From contig NC_081410.1 of NCBI RefSeq assembly GCF_030272615.1, forward strand, positions 222,445,415-222,509,414: a stretch of 64,000 nucleotides of DNA, written 5' to 3'. Positions 46,710-57,289 of this stretch are shown piece by piece (position 1 is the stretch's first letter; the number at the start of each line of letters is the position of its first letter). The stretch comes from Cryptomeria japonica. Its lineage: Eukaryota > Streptophyta > Pinopsida > Cupressales > Cupressaceae. The notes under the pieces are model-generated. The model was given only the letters and a program-made list of their open reading frames with translations. It searched no databases and was not told the DNA's origin. The translations under genes were made by a program, and so were the position numbers.

Positions 46710-47579
46710 TCATGTGAGAAAAAAGTCCCCCCCATATGAGAGAAGAAGAGAAGCTAGGAAGCCCCCCCTCAATGTGGAATCTGCACCAATGATAGAAGCT
46801 CGATGTATGAAGAAACTGCTCCACGAACGTCGAACAACATTCCTCCCCTTAGGAAGAAACAAAACCAAAGGTGTATCCATGAAGTCTCCACAATCATGAA
46901 GGGAAGATGTATGAAGAAAACTCATGATGAAAGGAATCTCTGTAAACTGCTCAAGTGTCCCCATGTCGATGCTGAAAGATACCCCCTCCAAAGGTGGTAA
47001 ATTGTGCCACACTGCTGAAAAAGGCACTCCAAGATCTAGTGGAGATCGATGTAGAACATGTCCCAAAGACTCACATGTCTCCTCAAAAAATAAAGAGACC
47101 TCCTCCAACTGCTGTACATAAGTATCCACAATCATGTCAACCTCGAAAGAATGATCATGTAGAGATAGAACAAGAGGGTCAGAGTGTTCCCTCACAACAA
47201 TCGAAGAAGGACCACCTTCATCAAAGAGAAGATGAATGTCATCAATGATGTCTCCCAAATCTGCAATGTAGGATTCCATAAATAAACCTGCAATGTCTGT
47301 CAAGTAATCATCCCATGAATCTGAAGTTGGAAGACAATGAATATCCTGCTGCACTGAATCACATGAAGGCAAAACTGTCGCACTATCTGCATCATCAAGT
47401 ACAATAGGTGATGTGATATCAATATGAGGAGATAAAATACAAGGCTCAAGAATGGGGTCACATGTGAGAATCCCCATGTTCAAGTGTCCAAAGTTCTCCT
47501 CAAAAACTGAACCATCACAAGAAGTGTGATCATCATGTGTAGAATCATCAAATGTGAAATTATCATCATCAACAAAATC
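46710..47579 (-). CDS. acidic C-terminal reading frame of the gag-protease polyprotein
   Basis: This frame is continuous with the protease frame except for one TAA at about 47578-47580, so it may once have been the C-terminal part of the same polyprotein. It begins DFVDDDNFTFDDSTHDDH and runs about 289 codons. It is rich in D, E, S and L, with repeated modules such as SWDDYLTDIAGLFMESYIAD and DLGDIIDDIHLLFDEGG. It lies where integrase, RT and RNase H normally are. I recognise no family. It could be a captured host segment or an element-specific domain; the long open frame in a recent copy suggests selection. Confidence 0.5.
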   Translation of the reverse strand, partial: DFVDDDNFTFDDSTHDDHTSCDGSVFEENFGHLNMGILTCDPILEPCILSPHIDITSPIVLDDADSATVLPSCDSVQQDIHCLPTSDSWDDYLTDIAGLFMESYIADLGDIIDDIHLLFDEGGPSSIVVREHSDPLVLSLHDHSFEVDMIVDTYVQQLEEVSLFFEETCESLGHVLHRSPLDLGVPFSAVWHNLPPLEGVSFSIDMGTLEQFTEIPFIMSFLHTSSLHDCGDFMDTPLVLFLPKGRNVVRRSWSSFFIHRASIIGADSTLRGGFLASLLLSYGGDFFLT

Positions 47580-47580
47580 T

Positions 47581-48287
47581 TAAAAGGAGTATAACCGAGA
47601 TGCATGATCAACCACCTCAGTCGCAATGATAGCTCTAGTCTCCAAGTCTCTAATGAAAACTGACTCAGGTGTGAACTCCACAACTCTCTTAGTTGCGCCA
47701 TGTGTGATTTGATAGATAGAAAGGAGATTGTTTGTCAAGTGGGGTACACACAACACATCATTGAAGGAGTTATCCCCAATGTCAATAGATCCTTTCCCAA
47801 TCACATCCATGTATGTATGATTGCCCATCAAAATCTGTGGCATGGTGTAGGGCTCAAATGTAGAGAACATAGACTACGAAGATGCCATATGATGAAAAGC
47901 CCCTGAATCTAGAAGCCATCTTTTTGAATCATGACTAATAGTAGCACATAGAGCTTTTCCTTTTCTTGTTCCAAAAGAGTGAGTCTTCCCACTTGTAGAA
48001 GCCATGAATGCTTGCCCTTTTCCTTTTGAATGTGAGGAAGTGGAAGTTGATGAATCATCCTTCTTGTAGACATTAGACAAATCAATGTTATTCTTTTTGA
48101 GGATATGTGTGAGCTCATCAATCTTCTTAGAATGACAACGACACTCCTCATGAGCAACCTTTTTACAATAGGCACAAGTAGGTCTCTCCTTCTTTGGTGA
48201 ATTATCCCTCTTGGAAGAGGATGAATCTCCTTGTTGTGGAGAAGATGGTGCTTTGTCCTTAGGCTTTGATTGCCATTTCTTCTTGTT
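47581..48287 (-). pseudogene. copia zinc knuckle, protease and pre-integrase remnant
   Basis: Follows gag after a single TAA (about 48286-48288). An intact nucleic-acid-binding zinc knuckle (CAYCKKVAHEECRC, CX2CX4HX4C) lies at about 48137-48175. The aspartic protease motif WLLDSGAFHHM is at about 47888-47925, then one TAG near 47874. The protease end reads VLCVPHLTNNLLSIYQITHG, typical of copia. The frame stops after ASRLYSF, just before the WHxRLGH motif that would open the integrase. The replacement of integrase by a different frame is the main oddity. Confidence 0.8.
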
Positions 48288-48958
48288 TTAGTTGTCCTTT
48301 CCTTGATTTCCTTTGTTCCCTTGATTTGCCACTAATGCTTGAGACTTAGAAGCCTTAAGAATGCCCATGCTTATCAACTTAGTTTGTTCCATCATCAACA
48401 TTTCATTGAAAGCATCAAAAGTAGGCATTGTGTAGCTTGAACCCATTGTCATCCTATGGGTTTGGAAACTAGAAACAAATGATGCATATTCTTGTGGAAG
48501 ATTGCCTATCAAGTTGAATATCAATTGAGTATCCTTCTTGTCAATGCCACAATCTTTGAGTTGTGCCCTCAACTCATTTGCCTTAGTGACATAATCTTGT
48601 ATAGTATCAGAGTTCTTGGGATCTAACATGGTGAGATCACTATCAATTTGATATCCCCTAATCTCATCAACTTGACCATACAAGTCTTGAAACTTTTTCC
48701 AATCATCCTTGATTAGAGTACACTTCTCAATATGAAAAATGAGATCCTTTGAACATACTTTCTTAAGGTACCAATTGCCATGATATTTTTAGTGAGCCAA
48801 TCCAAGTGACCAACTAGATCAACCGTAGGATCAACGGGAGCAACAATAGTTCCATCAATGTAATGAGTGAGTCCTTTTTCCATAAGTTTACTCCATGCAT
48901 CAATTTTCCAAGTAGCATAATTATGAGGAGTTAATAGAGGAAACTTAGAAGAACTCAT
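48288..48958 (-). pseudogene. copia gag, one frameshift
   Basis: Gag forms the particle that packages element RNA. The start is the ATG at 48958, giving MSSSKFPLLTPHNYATWKID, the usual copia gag opening. One frameshift near 48740 separates 48713-48958 from 48288-48683, where the retrotrans_gag landmarks NELRAQLKDCGIDKKDTQ and NLPQEYASFVSSFQ lie. Length and order match copia gag. Close relatives with an intact frame are likely, given the 98% LTR identity. Confidence 0.85.
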
Positions 48959-50418
48959 AGTAGAAGAAAGGAAGGAACACAAGAGCACAAAAGCACAAGA
49001 TACACCCCCCCAAATTCACTCAATCAAAGTACCCCCCCCTAAAATGATGATTTTGGCACTTTATATGTAGTGCGTGTACAATAGGCCACTTGCAAACAAT
49101 GGAAAGGTGGAATTCTGATTTTGTTTTACAACTATCCCAATAGGCTGAGAACTTCAAAGCAAAAGATCAAAAAGATAGATCTATGCAATACAAATGCCAA
49201 ATTGGCCAAATAAGACCATATGATGAAAGTATAATTTATACCCACAATTTCTACAAAATGATAGCATATTCTGAGAGTAGACAAAAAATAATGCACTTTA
49301 AAAACAAACGGCACTTGAAAAGGAGTTTGTATGAGCCCGAGCGGAGACCTGGAAGTTGCAGAAATGGGGATTGGACAGGTACAGTCACTAAAAACTGAGA
49401 ATTATGAAAAATATGTCCATCAAAATCAGAAAATAATTCCACCACATGAAAATACATGAAATTCTAGCCCATTTCAAAAAAAATTGCACCAAAAAAGGAG
49501 CAAAAATGAGCAAGATATGGCCATTTGAAGTTGAACTGCAAAATCAAAAAGCTCAATGAGAGGGGCCTGCAATTTTTTTTGAAGAAATGATGACGTTAGA
49601 AAACTGCGGGGTTAAATTTGATGGCCATATGACTGTCGCCAAAAATTCACATCTGACTCGACGCTGATGTGGCGCGATCTGGTTGGCCGAAAAAAAAATG
49701 ACTGCGCTGATGATGAGTTCGAATGATGTGGCCACGAGCTAGTGACCTCCTGCCACATGGTGGGTGTGGATTCCCTAGAGTCCTGCTGACGAGGCCGGCT
49801 GTCTGCATGGTGGATGCCAGCGGGAGGAGGGCCTGCCGGAGGCCCGGTGGGTGTTTGCCAGCGAGAGGCTGCCGGAGGGAGGGTTTGCTGCCGGTGGGAG
49901 TCGACAGCAGGGAGGGATGCGTGGGCGGCAGTGCGGGCGGTGGTGGGGTGGGCAGTCTATGTGGGCGGCGGCGGTGCGGCCTGCTAGGCGGGGCGACGAC
50001 GTGGCTGCGTGCGGACAGGGAGGCCACCGGGAGCGCTGTGGGCTGCCGGGGGGGGGCGGCGGCGGCGGTAGCTATAGGGTGGCACGGCGGGGAAGAGCTG
50101 CCGGGACCTGCAGGGGTTGGGGGGGTCTTCGGACCCCCAATATATATATATATATATACATATATTTTTTTTTGACGAAATTTTTTTTCAGAAAAAACTA
50201 ATTTTTTAAAAAAATTCGTACAATAATAGCAAAATTGGCAAAAAAAAATTTCTCACCAAAATAGGCCGACTTTATAACCAAAATTCATGGAAACGGCCTT
50301 CTGGACGCAATGGCGGGGTCAGATCTGGTCTAGGACGCCTCCAAAAGATGCTGCTCCTCAGATCTTCCTCTTGACGTCGCAATAATGCCTCTTCAAGACG
50401 AATCAATGACGCTCTAAT
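48959..50418 (-). other. long 5' leader of the non-autonomous element
   Basis: About 1.46 kb between primer site and gag start, long for a copia element. From about 49680 to 50145 it is strongly GC-rich (GGCGG, GCCGG and GGAGGG runs), followed by (TA)n and T/A runs at 50142-50260. Overlapping open frames on both strands of the GC-rich block (49647-50201) look compositional, not genic. The leader may serve packaging or promoter roles; that is inference. Confidence 0.6.
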
Positions 50419-50431
50419 GGCTCTGATACCA
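50419..50431 (-). other. tRNA primer-binding site
   Basis: The minus strand reads TGGTATCAGAGCC directly after the 5' LTR. This complements the 3' end of plant initiator methionine tRNA, the usual copia primer. Confidence 0.92.
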
Positions 50432-50880
50432 TGTGAGATTTTGCCAAGATCAAGAGCTTAATGAAAAGTACAATAGAGACAAAATATAGGACAAGAATAA
50501 ACTTTATTCTCACCAATAGAAAATGATCAATAAAATCAATTACATACAATGTAGATGAGCCTGCTTATATAGGCAAGGCTTATGGATATGTGAGCACACA
50601 AACATGACATGTGGCTCAATAAGAAACAAGGGTAGGTAGGAAATAGGTGTGGGTAGGTAGGAGAAATAATATAATAATCCACATGAGGTGGATCACCCAC
50701 TGAATGTGGAGTGTAACAACAAGATCAACACCATAAAAGGTGGAAATTCTCCTACACACACTATCCCAATGTGGCACAAACACCCAAGTGTCTCATACAC
50801 ACACTACTATGAAATGCATTTCCTAGGTAAACTTAAGTAAGTGTAATAATATCCAAGATGAATAATTATTTACACCAACA
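50432..50880 (-). repeat. 5' LTR of the non-autonomous copia element
   Basis: 449 bp. It matches 46015-46459 apart from about eight substitutions and an extra TAAG near 50837. Confidence 0.95.
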
Positions 50881-50885
50881 ATCAT

Positions 50886-51802
50886 GAACAGAGAAAATAA
50901 CATCTCCTCATGTCTGGTTATAGTTCCGGTTAAGCACACAATCTGATCTACTTTGCCACACTTCTTCACACTTCTGAAAGATCAAAACACTTTTTTGCAC
51001 ACTTATTTGATCCCACACATTCAGATACAACTCTCATATGATTGTTACATATATTTACACAAATCATCAACCTATATTTCAAGGTCGGCTCAACACTCAT
51101 CACAAATTATAAAGCTATAACCATACACGCTACAACATAACATGCAGACCAAAACAATGATGGCTAAGACATAGTATGGACCTAAATCAACACCTCAAAC
51201 ATGAAACACTTCCAAGAATTATGCCTCAAACACCCACAACATGCTACAATCATCATGTCAGCCAAGAACATCACATAACATGAACATATCGAGGAATTCA
51301 TCAATAACGAGTACAACAATCAATGCAGACCATCAACATGGATAGAACATGATCTAGAAACATCCACAAGCATCATGAATTACCACAACAATAACCGCAA
51401 CATCACCACTTACTAGAATCTCCATCATCATTATACCGAACCTCAAGAACACTCACTAAAATGATTATCAAACTGAAAGATTCAATTGCGGACCTCCAAA
51501 TCATGAACCATATGAATTAAGGACACATATAAACGTCTCAAACACTCTGCTAAATCCGCAAACCAAGATATTGCAACACAAAGAAAAATCTAGAACACTG
51601 AACAACACTGATCAATATAAAAACCAATCGTAATACCAGATCTCATAACTCGATCAAGTCACCATGCGAACCTCTAAAACTTTAGTTGAATCAACTAGAT
51701 ATACTTATCTCAAAACCCTTTAATCTACAACAACTCATCTACAACACACTAGCCAAACCAACTCATTTAATCTGACTGCAACATTGGAACACACAGAGGA
51801 AT
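50886..51802 (-). repeat. copia 3' LTR, middle part
   Basis: It continues directly from 46009 once the inserted element and one ATCAT copy are removed. AT-rich and without coding frames, it is bounded on the right by the LINE 3' end. Assignment to the LTR of the copia element at 56614-61160 rests on position and on the LTR-like terminal part at 45666-46009. Confidence 0.5.
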
Positions 51803-51984
51803 ATGTTTTTGATTAAAAAAGCAGTGAGAACAAGGGCACTGACCCTTTACATGGCAGAACTATAAAAAATCATAGTGCAGAAACAACACTATAACAACAA
51901 TTAACAACAACTACCATAAAAAGGAACCAAGTCTTTTTAGCAATAAAAAACAACAACAGGAAAATAAAACAAACTATAGGGGTG

Positions 51985-52880
51985 CCTTGCGCACCCCAGT
52001 GGCCTCCATAGCACTGCTCCATTCGTTAGACACAAATTTGTAGAGGTCCCTAGCCTCCTGCTTGTCCTCCTCAGTGTCTGCATAGCGTTCCCTCAACAGA
52101 GAGAGGGTGAGTGTGGAGCTGTGTAACACCTACCTATGGAATTTGTTCAGGCCCACAATTTGGGCTTCCCAAGCCTCCATCTTGTTCTTGAGTTGGTTAA
52201 CCTCCTACTTGACAGACTGCAGATCGAGAATAGGGCCGAGGTTTTCAATTCTCTGCATGATGTCCAACACATCCATGCTCAACTTTTCCATTTGTTGCAG
52301 AGTAGGGGCCTCCTGGGGGTTTTAGCAGCCAAGTCATCAATAGTTTCAGTAATCTCTTTGGGCATGCCACTAACAATGGAGTTATCAATATCCTTAACCA
52401 GGTCCATTAGAGGGATAGAATGCATCACCTGTTTAGCCAAGTTTAAATCCGTATCCAAATTTTCGGGATCTAGAGCATTGTTGTTAGGGATTTACACACC
52501 CATAAGATCCACAGTGTCTGTGTTCATAGGGGTTGTATCTTTATCATCAATGAGTTCCTGGGTTTTCCTTTCAGGGGTACTCATGTCAACAACACCAACA
52601 GTGGTCGGGACTATGGGGTCTCTAGTCATATTAACATTGTCAGCATCCCCATCAGGCCCCCCCATAGTTTTAGGGCCCTCCTCATTCTTGTCCCCAATGG
52701 GGTCCTCCTCAGAGTCCAAATTCTCAATAACTGAGGTCTTCTTCTTGCGTCCTTTGGAAGCAAGTCTGGAGGATCTCCTTTTAACCTTCAAATCTGGGGT
52801 CCACCTTCAACACAAAAATTCCATACGAGTGGGTCATTTTTAAAATCATTTGGATTGTTTGGTTCATATCTCATTTTGTT
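51985..52880 (-). pseudogene. extra LINE reading frame downstream of RNase H
   Basis: The minus strand encodes about 270 codons: MRYEPNNPNDF near 52879, a basic block KRRSSRLASKGRKKK near 52745-52785, an acidic middle (ENLDSEEDPIGDKNEEG), then helical sequence including MEKLSMDVLDIMQRIENLGP and ending VRKAPL at about 51986. There is one frame change near 52795 and stops near 52492, 52212 and 52130. It is not an RT or RNase H part. It may be a nucleic-acid-binding accessory protein, judging by the basic block; no family recognised. The opposite-strand frame 52136-52843 is its shadow. Confidence 0.45.
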
Positions 52881-53237
52881 GCCCCCATTTCGTCCACCAA
52901 CAAAGCTTCCTTAGTCATGAAACAAAGGAAGTTGCAGAGAATTTTCAAGAAGCAAGCTAGGAAGAGAAAATGGGGAATGTGCGAGCCTAGTGTCAATAAA
53001 TGAGAAATAAAGTTGGGCGCATGGGAAAACAAGAAGTCACTTTTAGTAATGATTTGCTGGTTACGAGGCATTAAGAGCCAACAAATACCAGCGATAGCCA
53101 ACACCAACCAGGCCGGATGAGTCACCACCTCATTAGAAGGGATCTGAGGAATATTCCTAATATTTGAATTATGAGACCACCACCTCCAGACAGTCCCGAG
53201 GGAAGAGAGGAGGGGGAGGGAAGCATTTAGCAGCCAC

Positions 53238-53715
53238 TCAATCATTAGTGGGGATTTTGGATTTCTCTTCCTGGAGGAGGAAGTTAACATGGTCTGGGAG
53301 AGATTTGTGACTCCTCCAACATCTCAGCCCTGAGAGGTTTAGGCCAATGGCTGCCATGGCATTCGCCACACGGTTGCCTTCCCTGTAGATATACATAAAT
53401 TTGAACGAGTCAAGCTTAGAGATGAGCCTCAATGTGTCCCTAATGGTTCCCTCAATTGTCCAATTAAGCTTACTCCTCCCTTTGACAATATTAATGATGA
53501 GCATGGAGTCCCCCTCAATGTCCATAATTCTGATTCCCATGGAGAGGGCAATGCGGATTCCCCAGGCTAAGGCCATTGCTTCAACTTGATTAGAGGAATG
53601 ACCATTTAGGTTGCCCACATAAGTAGCAACAAGGGCCCCCAGATGGGATCTGATCACCCCACCACCACCAGCTAGGCCCCCCTGGCAGCCCCATCAAAAT
53701 TGAGTTCAAAATTTG
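53238..53715 (-). pseudogene. LINE RNase H domain
   Basis: Plant LINEs of the L1 clade often carry a C-terminal RNase H. Landmarks are FELNFDGAARGA (about 53675-53710), NQVEAMALAWGIRIALSMGI, then MDIEGDSMLIINIVKG and YREGNRVANAMA, the last holding the usual D and N-rich end. A frame change lies near 53670. Otherwise open to the stop at 53238. Confidence 0.82.
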
Positions 53716-54939
53716 TAGCCGGGGGGAACCAGATCGTGCATTGTCTTAGAAGTCTCTTAGAGGAGTCAACAAGAGAGAATGAGGGGGGGAGGTTCCAACA
53801 TCTGGCAATTCCCGAGTCCCAGGTAGAGGGGGGCTTGGACACCATTCGAGTTTTAGAAACAAAGATGTTCTCAAGAATCAGATTAAGGAATCGAACAAAC
53901 ACTGTTTCCATAGAGGTCTCTTTGTCTCTGAATATCCTGTCATTCTGTTCCTTCTAGATACACCATCTTACATGGGGGGGATATACTTCCACAGTTGTTG
54001 GATACGGGGGTTGGAAGTGGGGCCCTGAAACTCCTGACACAAATTTACCAAATTGTCATTCATTACCCAACTGATATTCAATTTACTATAGACCATCCCC
54101 CAAAGCTCCCGAGTGAAGGCACAATGGAGGAAGAGATGGGCTAGAATTTCTTCATCATCTTTGCAGATGATGCATCTGTTAGGGAAATGAAATCCCCTCT
54201 TGGCCAAGTTGTCTTGGGTCAAAATTTTGTTGAGGAGGGTAGTCCACTTGAAAAAACTGACCTTGGGGAGGAGTTGGGGATTCCAAACCTCTTTCCAGCT
54301 AGAGGAAACAACAAGTTCCCTGAGTAAACTGGTGTAGGCAGTCTTGATAGAAAAGTCTCCAGAGGGGTCCCACTTCCAAATAAGTCTGTCATCCCTAGGG
54401 AACAGGGGGAGGAATATACTAGCCAAAATCTTTTGGAGCTCTCTAGCAGCAAGGAGGAGGAAGGGGAGGTCAGTACAACAGTCCTCTAAGGCCCTCCAAG
54501 TGCAATTGCTGAAGTAGTCACTGACCCTTTCACCAAAGAAGCCTTTAGTGGCATCCTGTAACCATCTCAGGGAGGGGGAAGAAGCGAGGAGTCTCTCCCC
54601 TAACCAAAAATCTTCCCAGAAAAGAATGTTTCTGCCATTTCCTATAATCCACCTCAAACCATGAGATAAAGGGTCTCTGCAGCTCAAGATGTTATTCCAA
54701 ATTTTGGAACCCCTCGGAAGGCCCTCCTCTTTCAGGATAGAGGAAAAATCCGCATTACCTAGGTACTTACCCCTGATGATCCTACTATAATCTGTATCCT
54801 TGTTCAGAATCTTCCAAGCAATTTTAGTCATAAGGGCCTTATTGAATCTTGAGATCTTACGGGTTCCCAAGCCGTCCATAGCCTTGGGAAGACAAAATTT
54901 GTCCCAGCCCACCAAGGCAAGCCTCTTCTTTTCTTCCAT
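53716..54939 (-). pseudogene. LINE C-terminal region with zf-RVT domain
   Basis: The open frame 53968-54939 (323 codons) starts within a LALVGWDKFCLPKAMDGLG block after the RT. It includes GNGRNILFWEDFWLGE, then IWKWDPSGDFSIKTAYTSLL, and the zinc-binding reverse-transcriptase-associated domain CIICKDDEEILAHLFLHCAF. It ends WKYIPPM at a stop just before the RNase H linker. This order is standard in plant non-LTR elements. Confidence 0.85.
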
Positions 54940-56590
54940 TCCCGTCTAGAGGAAAGTCTTTTGGATGTTTTACAGCTTAGCATCCATAGCCGCAAAAATC
55001 TTGAATAGGGAGAGAAAGTACATGGGGATCCCCTGGAGGGAGGAGGAAAGCAGCTGCAACTTCCCAACACTGCTCAAGAATCTACCTTTCCATCCAACCA
55101 GCTTTTTCTGCATTCTTTCAAGGATAGAGATACAAAAGGAATTAGAGACATCCTTAACAGTCAGGGGGAGACCAAGATAGGTGCCAGGGAGGGAGGCCTT
55201 TTGACAACCAAGAATTCTGCAGACTTAATCTTGGAGTTGGGCATTAGTGTGAAAGAAGTAAATGTTGCTCTTTTCATAGTTAATGTGTTGGCCAGAAGCT
55301 ACAGCATAGGCGTTAAGAAAGGATTTCCAAGCCTTAGCTTCCCAAACAGGGGAGACACCAAAAAGGATCATATCATCAACAAACTACTGCAGAACATTGG
55401 GGGGTACCGTAGAGACAGGCTTGATACCCAACAGAGCACCCCTGCAAACCAAAGAGTTCAAGTTAGAGGCCAACACTTTAGCAAGGATGATGAAAAGGTA
55501 AGGGGATAGAGGATCCCCTTGCCGCAACCCTCTGGAGGCCCTGAACTTCTCCAGGGGGTTCCCATTTAGCAGCACAACATAGGTGACAATAGATATGCAT
55601 TCCCCAATAAGTTTGATAAGTTTATCTCCAAACCCCATAGCTCTGAGAACTTTGAAGAGGAAGTTCCAATTGACCCTATCGTAAACCTTGGAGATGTCAA
55701 GCTTGAGAACCATCCCCGCCTGATGACATTTATCCATGGAGTGTATAATCTCATGAGTAGAGATGACCGCATCAAGAATCTGTCGGCTAGGAACGAAACC
55801 CTTTTGGGATGGGCTAATCAAAGGATCCAAAAAATGTTTGAGCCTATTGACAAGAACTTTGCTCAAGATTTTATAAATAGTGTTGCAGAGGCTGATGGGG
55901 CGGAAGTCCTTGAGAGAAGATGCCTCCTGAGTTTTAGGAACAAGAGCAATGAAGGTGTGATTGAGTTTGTTAAGGAGCCTTCCCGATCTGAAAAATCTTT
56001 AGTAGCCAAAACAACATCAGGGCCCACCACATCCCAGAATTCTTGAAAAAACATTGGGGGGAAACCATCAGGACCCGGGGCTTTGAAGGGGCCCATAGAA
56101 AAAACAATAGACTTGACTTCCTCCTCAGAGACAGGGGCCAAGATGAGGTTGTTATCTTCCATTGAGAGGGGTGGTGGGAGGCAGTTAAGAAGATCCTCCC
56201 CAACAGGGGCCCCCGATCATCATCATTCCTAAATAAGGTGGCAAAGTAATTGGTAGTCAAACAACCCAAACTATCAACGCCGTTAACTACCAGATTGTTG
56301 TCATCTATGAGGGAAGAGATGTGGTTTCTACACCCATGGATAGAAGTAGATCTGTGGAAGAAAGAAGTATTTTTATCACCCTCTTTGAGCCATTGAACCC
56401 TGGATTTCTGTTTCCAGTATAGTTCCTCTTTGTAGGAATTTTCCTTCCATTTTCTATGGAGGGTAGCCTCCTCCATATGGGTGGCTTCAAGGGAGTCACC
56501 TTGGTCAATACGCTCTTGTATAGCAGTCAGTTTACTGTTGAGCTCCTTTTTTTGCTTGAAGATATCCCCGAAGATGTATTTGTTCCAATC
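54940..56590 (-). pseudogene. LINE reverse transcriptase, broken
   Basis: Non-LTR RT used for target-primed reverse transcription. Visible blocks from 5' to 3' are RVQWLKEGDKNTSFFHR (near 56390), KAPGPDGFPPMFFQEFWD (near 56060), SPSQKGFVPSRQILDAV (near 55790), KLDISKVYDRVNW (D to V in the usual KAYD block, near 55690), RGLRQGDPLSPYLFII (near 55515) and FVDDMILFG (near 55370). Frameshifts separate 56305-56508, 55863-56162 and 55384-55866. All catalytic blocks are recognisable, but no continuous frame remains. Confidence 0.9.
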
Positions 56591-56966
56591 CCAGACAACA
56601 CATCATTCCAACAAACTTCTCAACAATATCCAACGATCTCATCCTTTGTCATTGATGGAAACATATGCATGTGAAAAAAAATCAATGCAAAGAAAGAATT
56701 CGACAATCAACAATCTCCCCATAGCTCTCAACAATCTCCCCCTAAGATCTAGCACATGATATGGCAGTTTTTCACATGATTATCTCCCCCTTTAACATTA
56801 ATGCAAAAGGCACATATGCAAATCATGATTCTCTCCCCATTAGAACTAACAAATTTGAACATCTGAACAACACTGATTACTCCCCTTGAGTAGCAGCCAC
56901 CACTCATCAATCCAGATCTCAAGATATCTTTGTGAAATCCACCCAACTAATGCAAATCCATGCATC

Positions 56967-57269
56967 TTAGTTCTCATCAGGAGGGGCAATTACCCCTAGC
57001 TTATCTCTAAGATAATCAAAAGTATCCTTAGGCAAAGGCTTCATGAAGATATCTACAATTTGTTCCTTTGTAGATACATACTCCAATCTGACTTCCTTCT
57101 CATTCACCTTCTCTCTCAAGAAATGAAACTTGATTGATATATGCTTGGTCTTGGAATGCAAGACCAAATTCTTAGAAATGTTGATAGCACTTGAATTATC
57201 ACAGTATATAGTAGTAGGCTCATCAAAAACAACTCTAATATCTTTTAACATCTTCTTCATCCACATCAC
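56967..57269 (-). pseudogene. copia RNase H
   Basis: Copia RNase H end: TTIYCDNSSAINISKNLVLH, then TKHISIKFHFLREKV and VDIFMKPLPKDTFDYLRDKL, finishing GVIAPPDEN. The stretch is open, but it is detached from RT by stops around 57330-57430, where the N-terminal part of the domain lies. The D of YCDN is retained. Confidence 0.88.
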
Positions 57270-57289
57270 TGGAGTACAATTGCTAGCAA

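Larger units (their letters stand above)
46010..50885 (-). mobile_element. young non-autonomous copia element (gag-protease only)
   Basis: Complete element on the minus strand: LTRs 46015-46459 and 50432-50880, primer site 50419-50431, polypurine tract 46460-46470, and perfect 5-bp target duplications ATCAT at 46010-46014 and 50881-50885. The two LTRs differ by about eight substitutions and one 4-bp indel, about 98% identity, so insertion is recent. Inside are a long leader, gag with zinc knuckle, protease, and then an acidic reading frame. No integrase, reverse transcriptase or RNase H motif is present. It must rely on enzymes from a related copia element. Confidence 0.93.
51803..56593 (-). 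mobile_element. LINE (L1-type with RNase H), 5'-truncated
   Basis: Minus-strand order: end of endonuclease/linker (WNKYIFGDIFKQKKEL at the 5' edge), reverse transcriptase, zf-RVT domain, RNase H, a further reading frame, then a T-rich 3' UTR ending AATCAAAAAC at 51803. The endonuclease is missing at the right edge, the usual 5' truncation. Reading frames carry several stops and shifts, so it is dead. It sits 20 bases inside the copia LTR start at 56613. The target duplication was not resolved. Confidence 0.85.

Noticed and set aside
46714-47248. Several plus-strand frames opposite the acidic frame
   Set aside because: They overlap one another and are short shadows of the longer minus-strand frame that continues the protease.
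49647-50201. Open frames of 116-150 codons on both strands
   Set aside because: They fall in a GC-rich, repeat-like segment where stops are rare on all frames; the translations are G/R/A or P/H/R strings without motifs.
52136-52843. 235-codon plus-strand open frame
   Set aside because: It is antisense to the LINE extra reading frame, which has meaningful basic, acidic and helical regions; the plus-strand translation is low-complexity S/L/V-rich.
56456-56759. Plus-strand frames across the LINE-copia junction
   Set aside because: They cross an insertion boundary and are antisense to recognisable RT and LTR sequence.
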